Source: Dryocosmus kuriphilus (taxonomy: Eukaryota > Arthropoda > Insecta > Hymenoptera > Cynipidae). From it: DNA of 64,000 nucleotides. Positions 45,890-55,228 of this stretch are shown here, piece after piece (position 1 is the stretch's first letter; each line of letters starts with the position of its first letter). Location of the stretch: NCBI GenBank assembly GCA_038277395.1, contig CM076189.1, positions 86,293,421 through 86,357,420 on the forward strand, written 5' to 3'. Both the position numbers and the translations under genes were made by a program. The notes beneath the pieces are model-generated. The model did no database searches and was not told the DNA's origin. It was given only the letters and a program-made list of their open reading frames with translations.

Positions 45890-47092
45890 ATCTGCCCGCT
45901 TCACGGGCACATTCTCCCCGCACGCTTCGCGCGAAGTATGAGCCCACCTAGGGCCGCGTCTGTTGGCACTCGCGCTTCGCGCTCGATATATTATTCACCT
46001 CGCGCTACGCGCTCGGTGTTTATGGATCGTATAAACCTTTAAATAAAAAATTACAAAGAAATTATTTTACTTAAGGCTCCATTGCCCTTAAGGAATACAT
46101 TCTCACCATGACACTCGCGCTTCGCGCTCGATAATTACATTTTTTTCAAACACATTGTAGATTGGTAAAGCTCTTTGCGATCTTGCAAATTTTCCCAATA
46201 CAGGATTTCGATTCTCAAAAGTAAAACGATGAGTCTTATAAATAAATTTTGTAGCTCTTTCCAAGGTGACCAATTCTGCTCGTTAATATTTTATCATATC
46301 TTGCATTGTTTTGCTGAAAAGTTGTTTTCTTTATATTTCATAAAATATTTTACGAATAACTCAAAAACCACGCGTCTGCACAAAAAAAATGATAGACATA
46401 AAATTTGTACATCTTTTTGTGGCGAGCAACCTTCTTCATTATTATTTTTCCACATCTTGCATAGTTTGGCGGGAATTTTGAAATTCTTGATTTTTAATAA
46501 CGTTTTACCGATTAAAACAAAAACTGCATTTTATCAGAAAATGATTCAAAAAAAATTTGTAGATCTTTTTAAATTAAATAACTCTGTCTTTTACGATTTT
46601 TTTTATCTTGAATATTTTGTCGGGAAACCAGAGTTTTTTAATTTTAAAAACGTTTTCTTGATTAGAACAAAAATCTTTCATTTTATCAGAGAAGAGTTAA
46701 GAGAAAATTTGTAGATTTTTGGAGGTGAACAATTTTACTTTCTCACATTTTTTTCGTATCTCTCACAATTTAGCCGGAAAATGGATTTTTTGATTTTTTG
46801 AAAACAGTTTTTGATGGATAAAACCATAACAAGTGGTCAAAAACCGCTGGTTAACGAACTCGTCCTTCATTTTTATCCCGTAAAGAAGTGTACCAAAGCG
46901 CACTCCAATCCGATTAGTCCTTCGAAAGTTATCGTGGGAAAAGGCTCCAACGACGACGACAACGACGGCGACAACAGACACCGTCGCGAAAACTGTTTTT
47001 TCGGATTCAGGAGGTCTCAAAACGTGGAGATTTCATGAAATCCGCGAAAGTCAAATTTTGCATAAATCTTGTACCTTCTCTAATGAGAATGT
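45890..47092 (+). repeat. Palindrome family, copy 5 (best complete copy)
   Basis: Starts ATCTGCCCGCTTCACGGGCA and CATTCTC, continues with TCGCGCTTCGCGCTCGA (about 45970-45986), CTCGCGCTACGCGCTCGG, the TTAAGG...CCTTAAGG pair (46072-46092), another TCGCGCTTCGCGCTCG (46116-46131), four subrepeats (about 46230-46800), an impure (GACAAC)n tract (46948-46980) and ends TAATGAGAATGT. The 179-codon frame at 46175-46714 is a translation of the subrepeats. Confidence 0.7.
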
Positions 47093-48300
47093 AAAGATCG
47101 GAAAATTCCTGAAAATACTATAATCTTGAAATCTTGAAATCTTTGGATTCACCAAGTACCCGATGAGATTAAATTTAATTTAATCTTCAAATTTCTCTAG
47201 AAATTCTTTGAAATTCTTTGAATCTCTTGAATAGTTTGAAATCTGCTGAATCGCCTTAAAATCTTTAAAATCCTTTGAAATACAATCAATTTTTGGAAAT
47301 CCAATTTTTGACGCGGTTTTCAGCGTCGCATTTTGATTTACCCTTATGAAACTTTTTTTATGTCAAGATATGTCCCAAGTATTGGTTCATTTTTGAAGTT
47401 TTTAATGCCTTTAATAAGTTCTTTATTTATTTCTGTACTTACTTGTGTACGTGTTTTATTATCACTTAATTTTTTATTCCTTATTTCCTTTTTTGGTTAT
47501 ATATTTCCCTAATTTCTTTATTCATTTGTTTATTTATTTCAGAATTTGTTTATATTACTTTATAATTTTCTCCTCTATAGCTTCTTTTTTCTTTATTAAT
47601 TTTCTTACTTATTTCCTAACTTCTTCAGTCTATTTACTTATTTTCTTCGTGGTTCCTCCAATTTTTACCTCATCCTTCTCTTTATTTACATCTTTTTTTA
47701 TTGGCTTCTTCACTTTCTTATTGCTTTCTCAAGGTTTTGATTCATTTCTGCATTTATGTGTATATTTATTTAATTAATTATTTATTTTTCACTATTTCGA
47801 AATTTCCTTGTTCCCCTATTTTTTCCTTATTTTCTTCATTCTTTATTCATTTTTTTATATGATTTAATTCTTACTTTCATTCCTAATTTATTTCCTTATC
47901 TGTTTATTTGGTTTTCGACGTTGTTTTTTTTATATTAAAATCTAACACAATTTTTACATCATTTCTGACGCCCTTTTTAATTTCCTTAATAATTTTTTAT
48001 TAATTTCTTTCTTTAATTTCTTTGTTTATTTCTTTATTCGTTTCTATATTCATTTAATTATTTATATATTATGGTTTTTATTTCCTTTTTTATTTCCTAA
48101 TTTATTTAGATTATTCAATAATTTTCTTACTTATTTCCTTATTACCCTCTTTATTTCTTTCTATATATCCTTATTTTTCCCCTCTTTATTTCATTATTCG
48201 TATGATCCTTTATTTCAACTCTTCTTCAATCGTCCAATATTCATTGAAGCTTGCAAAATACTTTGCAACAATTAAAAATCCTACATTAAATGAATAAATA
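47093..48300. repeat. T-rich low-complexity block
   Basis: 47380-48230 is composed of TTTATTTC/TTTCCTTA-like words, very low in purines on this strand. The 110-codon Phe/Leu-rich frame at 47445-47777 is a by-product. 47093-47300 has 'gaaatctttgaa'-type repeats. Confidence 0.6.
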
Positions 48301-48316
48301 AATATATATATATATA

Positions 48317-48361
<45 letters not shown>
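48301..48361. repeat. (TA)n microsatellite
   Basis: TA dinucleotides with a single C interruption near 48318. Confidence 0.9.
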
Positions 48362-48366
<5 letters not shown>

Positions 48367-48481
48367 ATATTTAAAAAATGGTACATCGAAATCTGAATTA
48401 GTAAAAATGTTACTAATATAATTAATAATTCAGGGTTTTCATAAGGGACAGCGTAATATCCCAGCATTTTATTAAAAAAAA

Positions 48482-49495
48482 ATCTGCCCGTTTCGCGGGC
48501 AGAATCTCATCGCGCGCTTCGCCCCCGGATGTTCTTGATCCTTGCACAACGTGCTCGGTATTCGTTACTTGGGTCTTAACATTTAAAAACACCTACCTTT
48601 AATGAGATTATTAAATTTGAATTTTTTATTAAAAATTACAAAAGAAATTATTTTACTTAAGGCTATATCGGCCTTAAGGCATACATTCTCATCATGACAC
48701 TCGCACTTTGCGCGCGAGGGTTAATTTTTTTTTAAAAACATTGTAGATTGGTAAAGTTTTTTGCGATTTTCCAAACTTTCCCAATGCAGGATTTCGATCC
48801 TTAAAAGTGAAATAATGAGTCTTAAAAATAAATTTTGTAGCTCTTTCCAAGCTGAATAATTCTGTTTGTTAATATTTTCTCATTTCTTACATAGTTTTGC
48901 TGAATAGTGGATTTGTTTGTATTTAATAATATATTTCACGAATACCTCACAAACTACGCGTCTGTTCAAAAAATGATAGAGAACAAATTTGTCGAACTTT
49001 TTAAGTGAACAACTTTGTTAATTATCATTTTTCTCGCATTTTGAAAATTTTGGCAAGAAACGACAGTTTTTTATTTTTAATAACGTTTTCTCGATTAAAT
49101 CAAAAACCTTGCATTTTATGCAAAAACGGTTAATACGAAATTTGTGGAACATCTTGTGGCGAACAATTCTACTCTCTGCCGTTTTTTTTTTTGTATCTTG
49201 CATAGTTTAGCCGGAAAATTTATTTCTTCATTTCGTGAAAAAGTTTTTGCTGGATAAAATCTTAACCACAGGTCAAAAACCGCTAGTTAGCGAACTCGTC
49301 CTTACTTTTTATTTCCTAAAGAAGTGTGCCAAAGCGCAATCCAATTCGATCAGTCCTTCGAAGGTTATCGTCGGAAAAGACGACAATGGCAGCTACAACG
49401 ACAACGACGACAACGACAGCGAGAACGACAACAGACAGAGACCTTCGTAAAATAAATTTCTCGGATTCAGGGTGTCAGGAAACGTTGATATTTCA
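48482..49495 (+). repeat. Palindrome family, copy 6 (3'-truncated)
   Basis: Starts ATCTGCCCGTTTCGCGGGCA and includes the CTTAAGG...CCTTAAGG pair (48657-48679), subrepeats and a (GACAAC)n tract (49381-49432). It lacks the terminal ACCTTCTC...GATGAGAATGT end. The frame upstream of the tract is again open (49235-49450). Confidence 0.65.
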
Positions 49496-50042
49496 GACCT
49501 AAGATTGAACATTTAACACTTTTTTAAGCATTAAATAATTTTACGAAATATTTAATGTGCTTTTAGTTTTAAAATTATTTCATAATATTAACTTTAATAA
49601 TTGCACTTCCAAATTTAAAAAAATTAATGATGATGATAAACAATAATATATCTGATTATAATAATATTATTCTTAAGTGCCAATAATGATTAAATAATAA
49701 TATTAATAATTAGTTATAATAAATGCATTTTTTTTTATTTATTAATAGTAGTTTTAGTAATCATAATATTCAGGGGACATTTTTTAAAATATTTAAATAA
49801 ATGTCCTTTTTCTGTTAAAGCTTAAAATTTGTGATTTCAAACTTTTTCTTAAGCCTTCAGTAATTTTCCGTTATATTTCGAATATTTTTAGTGATAAAGT
49901 TATTTTATAATATTAGTTTAAGGTTTGTCTCTGAAAATAAATAAATTTATGTACATTAATAGAAATATTAAATAAAAAAGTAATTAATATGAATCAAATT
50001 TATTTATTTTAAACATAGGTATTATTTTTGAAAAAGTTTGAA
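49496..50042. other. AT-rich spacer, no feature seen
   Basis: Poly-A/T-rich sequence with (ATA)n-like stretches near 49630-49760. No coding or structured element recognised. Confidence 0.5.
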
Positions 50043-50293
50043 TAATACGAGATGTGTCCGAAAACTATCCGACCTACGTTGATATCTCCGCGTCGGTGCT
50101 ATTTTTCGTCATCCGGGCCGTGACATCCTTCGAAGTAATCCCCATTTGAATGAACCACGTTCTCCCAGCGGTGCTTCCACATCTTAAAGCAGTCCTCGAA
50201 CGCAGATTTTGGAATGGCCCTCAGCTCGCCCGCCGCATTACTATGCATCGTCTCGATGTCTCCGCACCGCTTTCCTTTGAGCGCCATTTTCAA
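50043..50293 (-). pseudogene. mariner transposase, C-terminal fragment with one transposon end
   Basis: The minus-strand frame (50293-50099) reads 'KGKRCGDIETMHSNAAGELR', 'AIPKSAFEDCFKMWKHRWEN' and 'VVHSNGDYFEG', the C-terminus of mariner-type transposases (family pattern W-x-x-R-W...G-D-Y-F-E-G). The sequence then runs into 'gagatgtgtccgaaaac' (about 50050-50066), which resembles a mariner terminal repeat. The N-terminal and DDD catalytic parts and the other end are missing, so this is a 3' remnant. Confidence 0.7.
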
Positions 50294-50299
50294 TTATGG

Positions 50300-50500
50300 G
50301 AAAAACCAAACGTCGCATAGAGCTTGTGGGTGAGAGAAGGGGTAAGGGTGGTGATTTCTTGTCTCTAGCTATTGCGTACTAAAATAAGCTCAGCAGAGAC
50401 ATAAACCACGTCAATTCTCGAGGTATGTAGTCTGGAACAAAACCCTTCCTTATCCACTAACATTAAATAGTTTATTTCGCACGTGAAAGATTACCACCTT
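50300..50500. other. Spacer, no feature seen
   Basis: No recognisable gene; leads into the ~115-bp repeat units. Confidence 0.4.
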
Positions 50501-50644
50501 ACTGATTGATGGTAACAAACTGCCACAGATACCTTCCATACCGACCGAAGGTAACAAACTGCCATGTTTCTAATGGATCCGGAAACCCTACCTTACAGAC
50601 CGAGGGTAATATCGACTGTCGATACTTATCACGGATACAAAACA
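50500..50644. repeat. ~115-bp units flanking ribozyme element A
   Basis: Two partial units with 'accga.cgaaggtaacaaactgcca' and 'ccctaccttacagaccgagg', 'cgactgtcgatacttatcac'. The same unit reappears after the ribozyme cluster at 51553-51780. Confidence 0.65.
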
Positions 50645-50736
50645 CTGATGTAGGAAGTCTATACCTATGGTATAGTAGGTTCCTAACTGACCCGTAGTAG
50701 ACTTCAAGGTCTGTTTGGTTAACCGCGTTGGTTACC

Positions 50737-50811
50737 GGCGTTTTGTCCCGGATCCACCTGTGTGGACTCATCAGTGTGGCTGATCCACAAGTGAACCCTG
50801 CCACAGACGCC
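50737..50811 (-). ncRNA. Type III hammerhead ribozyme, one core mutation
   Basis: Minus strand: GGCG-UC, UGUGGC, ~19-nt loop, GCCACA, CUGAUGA, GUCC, loop, GGAC, then AAAA instead of GAAA, then CGCC. Stems I (6 bp), II (4 bp) and III (4 bp) are intact and the GUC cleavage triplet is present. Loss of the first core G (G12) is expected to abolish or strongly reduce cleavage. Confidence 0.75.
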
Positions 50812-50833
50812 TGGGGATACGGGAGGAGATGTA

Positions 50834-50888
50834 ATTCTCCCACCACACACCCGAGATGTAGGCGCGCTCAATGCTGCTTAACTTCCCT
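50834..50888 (-). promoter_or_regulatory. 5S rRNA-like internal control region, copy A
   Basis: Minus strand GAAGTTAAGCAGCATTGAGC followed by GCGCCTACATCTCGG. The box A region matches 5S rRNA closely. The box C region is altered (GGGTGTGTGGTGGG in place of GGATGGGTGATCGG). Confidence 0.6.
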
Positions 50889-51104
50889 GAGCGCGCAGAT
50901 GGTGACGCTTTCAATGTGCTACTGAGTTACACGCTAGTCGGTCTGTATTAAGACCTAATAGCGAGTCCCTACAGTACTCCCCTCCCCTAGTGACGCAAGC
51001 ACGATGGTGATTTTTGGGACGATGTTTGTTGATGGTAACTGATGATCGTCGGAGAGCTTGTTGCTAACAGAGACCGCTGGTTTTTTGATTCGAATGCGCG
51101 AGAC

Positions 51105-51160
51105 TGGGAGTTAAGCAGCATTGAGCGCGCCTACATCTCGGATGGGTGATCGGAGAATTA
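51105..51160 (+). promoter_or_regulatory. 5S rRNA-like internal control region, copy B
   Basis: GGGAGTTAAGCAGCATTGAG then CGCGCCTACATCTCGGATGG then GTGATCGG. It lines up with the box A, intermediate element and box C of arthropod 5S rRNA (GAARTTAAGCAGCGTCGGGC ... TTAGATGGGGGACCG). This supports Pol III transcription through TFIIIA-type recognition, by analogy with 5S-derived SINEs. Confidence 0.7.
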
Positions 51161-51180
51161 AATCTCTCCTCGTATCCCCA

Positions 51181-51257
51181 GGCGTCTGTGGCAGGGTTCA
51201 CTTGTGGATCACAGCCACACTGATGAGTCCACACAACTGGACCCGGGACGAAACGCC
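51181..51257 (+). ncRNA. Type III hammerhead ribozyme, complete core
   Basis: Stem III 5' strand GGCG (51181-51184) with GUC cleavage triplet at 51184-51186. Stem I TGTGGC (51187-51192) pairs with GCCACA (51214-51219) over a 21-nt loop. CUGAUGA core at 51220-51226. Stem II GTCC (51227-51230) pairs with GGAC (51246-51249). GAAA core at 51250-51253. Stem III 3' strand CGCC (51254-51257). All 14 paired positions are Watson-Crick and all core residues are canonical. Predicted self-cleavage is 3' of C51186. Confidence 0.88.
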
Positions 51258-51340
51258 GGTAACCAACGCGGCTACCAAAACAGCTTTTGGAGTCTACTAC
51301 GGGTCAGTCAGGACCCTACTATACCATAGGTATAGACTTG

Positions 51341-51391
51341 CTACAGTGTTGATCACGTCGAGGTGAACAAGTGAACCCTGCCACGGCCGCC
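51341..51391 (-). ncRNA. Degenerate hammerhead remnant, copy C
   Basis: Minus strand keeps GGCG and CGTGGC of stems III and I but reads GGC for the GUC triplet. CUGAUGA has decayed to CUGUAG, and the GAAA side is lost at the palindrome junction. Not a functional ribozyme. Confidence 0.6.
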
Positions 51392-51552
51392 TGGGGATAC
51401 GAGGAGAGATGTAATTCTCCGATCACCCATCCGAGATGCAGGCGCGCTCAATGCTGATTAACTTCCCTGAGCGCGCAGATGGTGACGTTGTCGATGTACT
51501 ACTTAGCTACACACCAGTCGGTCTGTATTAAGACCCAATAGTGAGTCCCTAC
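51344..51552 (-). mobile_element. 5S-like/hammerhead element, copy C (truncated)
   Basis: Starts on the minus strand at GTAGGGACTCACTATTGGG (51552) like copy A, has a well-kept 5S-like region (51471-51413), and a broken ribozyme joined head-on to copy B. Confidence 0.6.
51413..51471 (-). promoter_or_regulatory. 5S rRNA-like internal control region, copy C
   Basis: Minus strand GGAAGTTAATCAGCATTGAG, CGCGCCTGCATCTCGGATGG, GTGATCGGAG. Box C matches copy B; one change (AATC for AAGC) is in box A. Confidence 0.65.
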
Positions 51553-51780
51553 GCTGAGGGAGTTGCGGCGCCATTTGTCGGTGACTGCCCGAAAATTTTC
51601 GTGGTGGCCCCAAACGTACACTGCTACCCTACCTTACAGAAAGAGGGTAATACCGACTGTCGATACTTATCACGGACATAAACCACTGAGGGAATATGCG
51701 GCGCCATCTGTCGGTGACAGCGCGAAGCTTTTCGTGGTGGCCCCAAACGTACACTGCTATACTACTTACAGCAAAAATGT
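51553..51780. repeat. Two ~115-bp 'GGCGCCATCTGTCGG' units
   Basis: Two consecutive units share 'cactgaggga', 'gcggcgccat.tgtcggtga', 'ttttcgtggtggccccaaac' and 'gtacactgcta', and match 31600-31800. They flank the ribozyme cluster on its right side. Confidence 0.75.
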
Positions 51781-52430
51781 ACAGAATAAATTATAGAGTG
51801 AATAACATTTTATATCAGCTTGGGGAAAATTTCAACAATCAGCAATACAGGGCAGAATAAATACAAAGTACAAGTCAGATCTATACGAAGAAGAGCAAGA
51901 AATGATAAAATCACAGGTAAAACAAAATAAAAATCAGCAATATAAAAATTTAGCAAGGAACTAAATGTGTCTCAACTCTGTGTTCACGTGCTCGACAAAA
52001 ATATAGAAAATCGGCAAAAATAACGAGATAATTAATCACGCGAACAGAGGTTTTACAAGGAGAAGGAGAGTGCTTTACTGGCTGAATCGTTGTATAAAAA
52101 ATAACTCGTGGAAATCGTATCTCTCGGTACATCTTAGCTAATCCTCGCGTTCAAAAAAGCGAAACTGTTAACTTGATTACAACTTGGTCTCCGAGTGTCA
52201 CGGAAGAACGAGAACGAGCGGCGCCCTGCACTTCTAATTATAGACTCGGTCTCGCAGCCGCTTGGACTGAGCTCGACGCTGATTGTTCGAAGGTTGCATG
52301 GAGGATTGTAGCAAGTTATATCGATGCGAAAAATGTGAAAGATTACAAAAATGCTATCCTGCTTAAATGCCAACTTTTGAGACACAAATCGATGACTCAA
52401 CCAATGCCTTTCCTCTCCGACAATACTTAC
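51781..52430. other. Spacer, no feature supported
   Basis: Small frames on both strands (for example 52134-52400 minus and 52173-52517 plus) overlap each other and show no recognisable domain. Confidence 0.4.
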
Positions 52431-52620
52431 TGCATTCCAAGATCACCCGTAACAATAGGGATCTTGCGAAGCAAATACAGAAAATACTCAATAAACGCAG
52501 CCCAAGCTCATCCGTAACAATAGTGGTCTTGCGAGGAAGAATACTTTAATTAAATTCATTCGAGGCTCACCCGTAATGGTAGGGGTCTTGCACAGAAAAA
52601 TATACTCATATAAAACATAG
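52431..52620 (-). repeat. Three ~60-bp tandem units, likely 3' end of the DIRS element
   Basis: 'cacccgtaac.ata.gggatcttgc' recurs at 52444, 52509 and 52569 with small changes, each followed by an A-rich stretch ending in ATAC or similar. Position just beyond the tyrosine recombinase fragment suggests it belongs to the DIRS terminus. Confidence 0.5.
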
Positions 52621-53061
52621 TATTTCGGGCCCGGTGCTACAGAGGTTTCACTAGCGGTGCTGGAGATTGACCTTCGGATCCTTCTCAAGCCGTGACGATA
52701 CCATGCAAGGACGCACGAGGAATCATCAAGACGAGGGCGAGTTGGCGACAGTATTCAAAATCCTATAGAGTTTAAAGGCATCAGGCGAACTCCTCGGACG
52801 TCTCCTTGGATATCGATAATTCCCTTTGCCCTCTAGTTGGTGTTGATCTTTTTGGAAATAACGTTGATCTCAAAGAACGTATTGCAAAAGAAAGGAACAC
52901 GAATCAGCCTTAAATTATAGCACCAAATTATACAAAATGGACCGAGACATGGAGCGCTTGTGTTACACTAGAAGTGTCAATTCTTAAACCAATTACGGAA
53001 AATAGCGATCCTTGTGTGTTGACAAAATTGCAACATCACAATATGTCCCCTTACAAAATTT

Positions 53062-53358
53062 TTAATATCTAGGTTTTCTACAATCCCTGGTCCAATAATA
53101 AGTACCACTGCTGATTTGATCGAGTTTATAGACCCATATGATAATCCTCTTTCCAACTAATTCGCGAGAAATTCTAAGACTTGCTTTATTGTTAATTGAG
53201 TGGCAACAATTCCACCATGTATTAAGTCCGACCTTGTATTCACGTAAGGAAGATTCCGCTAATGATGTCGTGTTGACTTTAATTGTTGGTAACGGCATGC
53301 CCTTTGATTGGTACGCTTGTTGGAGGATATTCCGCCCAACAGGGAAAGCTGACGCCAT
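53062..53358 (-). pseudogene. DIRS tyrosine recombinase, N-terminal (SAM-like) fragment
   Basis: Reads 'SSLREYKVGLNTWWNCCHS', the start of the core-binding domain in DIRS/Ngaro-type recombinases (S-x-R-Q-Y-x(3)-L-x-x-W-x-x-F pattern). It stops at 53062. The next 400 nt on the minus strand contain stops, and the catalytic Arg...His-x-x-Arg...Tyr block cannot be found. The enzyme would integrate the circular DNA form in place of a DDE integrase. Confidence 0.6.
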
Positions 53359-55228
53359 AGTGGATGTGGTTTCTCATCAGAAGAAAATAAAAGATTTAAC
53401 TGAAGCCCAACGATTAAGGGTTTTCTTTGAAACATTTCCACACAGCGATGGAGCCAAGGTTGGACTGGCCAATTTTGAAACACTAGAATTCCTCTGGCTT
53501 TTTCGTTTTAATCTTCTATTAAACTTTTGGAGTCATAGCAAAGAGGAGAAAAGCGTAAAGGAAATGACCGTTCCAGTTTACCGTGAATGCATTAATTGCG
53601 ACAGAATATGGACCATTTCTCCAAGACACGTAGTTGCGGCATTCTGTATTTGCTCTGCTGGCGAAAAGGTCGATATCAGGATAACCGAAAGTTTTCCAGA
53701 GTATTTCAAATGTTTCTTGTGCTAAGCTATACTCGATTTCATCCTCTACTCGTCGTGATATGTCGTCTCCGACCGTATTTTCTTCTGACCAGATATAAGA
53801 CGCATGAATCCACAGATTCTTATTCTCACACTAATTCCAAATATCCTTAGTAATTTTGTACAAGTTTTTGAACTGTATACCTCCCATACGGTTGACATAG
53901 GATATGGCTGTGGTATTACCTACACGTAGTAATACGTCACAGTCAAATAACTCCGCGGCCAGACATTTCAACGCAAAGAAAGCTGCCTTTAGTTCCAAAT
54001 AGTTGATGCGAAATTGGCGTTCGTCAGACTTCTAGAACCCAACGGTAGATTCTATACCGCAGGCTGCATCCCAACCTATGAAAGAGGCGTCTGAAAAAAT
54101 TTATTTTACGAATCGTAGACTAGTTATAGGGTTATAAACATGGAAAACGTTAGACTTCCACCAGGTAAATTCCTCATGTACTTCTGAGTTCAGAGTGCTG
54201 GAGGCTTCGAAATTATCCATTTTGCTTTTCAGAGCAAGGAACTTTTCTCTTTCCAAGTCCTTCATATACGTCCAACCTTATCTTACACCTAAACAGCAGG
54301 AATTTAAACTACCTATTAAAGAGGCAAAATCTCGAATTTTGCATTGTGTATTTACCTCAAATTTTTGTAATAACTTAGAAATATTTTTCCTTTTGTCCTC
54401 TGGCAGCAAAATTTTCATTTCAATAGAATTTAGTATCAGCCCTAAGTATTTCATTTTTTGCGATGGTTCTAGCTCACTTTTTCTTTGGTTAATAATAAAT
54501 CCTAATTTTTCTAAAAATTGAATTGTAAATTGGAAACTTTGTCTAAATTTTTATTCTGGGCTTTCAATTAAGAGAATATCGTCCAGATAAATAACAGATG
54601 TATACCCGTTACTTCTTAGAAGAGTCACCACCGGATCCACCACCTTCGTGATTAGGAATGGGGCTGTAAATAAGCCAAATGGCAGACATTCATATTCAAA
54701 GGTGTATTACTTAAATCTAAATCTTAAATATTTTCTTGAATCTTCCGCAATAGGGATGAGATGAGAGGCGTCTTTTAGATCTAGAGATGCCATAAAACAG
54801 TTTGGTTGCATGAGTTCTCGTGCTATGCGAGCATCTTCAATTTTGAAGTGCTCAGTTGAAATATATTCATTAAGACTTTTCAAATGTAAGATAAGACGGC
54901 TGAAACCATCGGTTTTTGGGGTCAAGAAAATATTGGAGATGAATTTACCATCACGTTCTGTACACTCTTGTATCGCTCCTTTTGATAATAGCTTTTTGAT
55001 ATTATCTTTTAATAACACCTCTTCCTCTTTCGACCAGCTTTGTTCCCTGCGTTGTATGGATTGAGCGGGAGGGATCTCAAAAGGAATGACATAACCTTCA
55101 AGCCATTTTAACACGAAACTGCCTGAAAAATATTCTTTCCAGGCTGATACAAAATGGCTGAGACGACCTGTTGATGAAATTACCGAAGAGTTTGCGGACG
55201 CTTCTTGTCGGGTGGACCCGCTGGTCAA
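53259..55228 (-). pseudogene. DIRS reverse transcriptase/RNase H remnant
   Basis: From 55228: 'GYVIPFEIPP', 'KKLLSKGAIQEC', 'FISNIFLTPKTDGFSRLILH', 'LNEYISTEHFKIEDARI', 'FMASLDLKDASHLIPI' (first Asp), 'RKYLRFRFK', then after a TAA (54707) 'YECLPFGLFTAPF', 'SVIYLDDILLIES' (catalytic YLDD near 54570), 'IFSDASFIGWDAACGI' (RNase H), 'INYLELKAAFFAL', 'AISYVNRMGG', and 'DIDLFASRANTECRNYVSW' near 53650. About seven in-frame stops interrupt one reading frame down to about 53500, after which a frameshift leads to 'NWPVQPWLHR'. RT and RNase H catalytic residues survive. Confidence 0.75.

Larger units (their letters stand above)
50645..50972 (-). mobile_element. 5S-like/hammerhead element, copy A
   Basis: About 330 bp read on the minus strand. 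5' end GTAGGGACTCGC, then an upstream stem-like part, a 5S-rRNA-like control region (50888-50834), a hammerhead-like domain (50811-50737), a 3' segment ending with the hairpin CTATACCATAGGTATAG and then CAGTG. It is bounded on both sides by ~115-bp repeat units. No protein-coding capacity. The layout is that of a SINE with an internal Pol III promoter. Confidence 0.6.
51084..51343 (+). mobile_element. 5S-like/hammerhead element, copy B (intact ribozyme)
   Basis: Plus-strand copy. The 5' part before 51100 does not match copies A and C, so it is 5'-truncated or recombined. It has the 5S-like region, a complete hammerhead, and the 3' segment with the CTATACCATAGGTATAG hairpin (about 51319-51335). 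At about 51343 it meets copy C in inverted orientation, making a local palindrome. Confidence 0.6.

Noticed and set aside
46175..46714. 179-codon frame
   Set aside because: It is generated by the tandem subrepeats of the palindrome family and is not open in other copies.
47445..47777. 110-codon Phe/Leu-rich frame that looks like a membrane protein
   Set aside because: It translates T-rich low-complexity repeat; no codon structure or family motif.
50834..50888. True 5S rRNA gene
   Set aside because: Only the internal control region aligns. The 5' and 3' thirds that form the 5S helix I are not 5S-like, and box C is altered in this copy.
53138..53725. 195-codon plus-strand frame
   Set aside because: It overlaps the DIRS RNase H/recombinase region in antisense. 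The minus strand carries the recognisable motifs, so this is a shadow.
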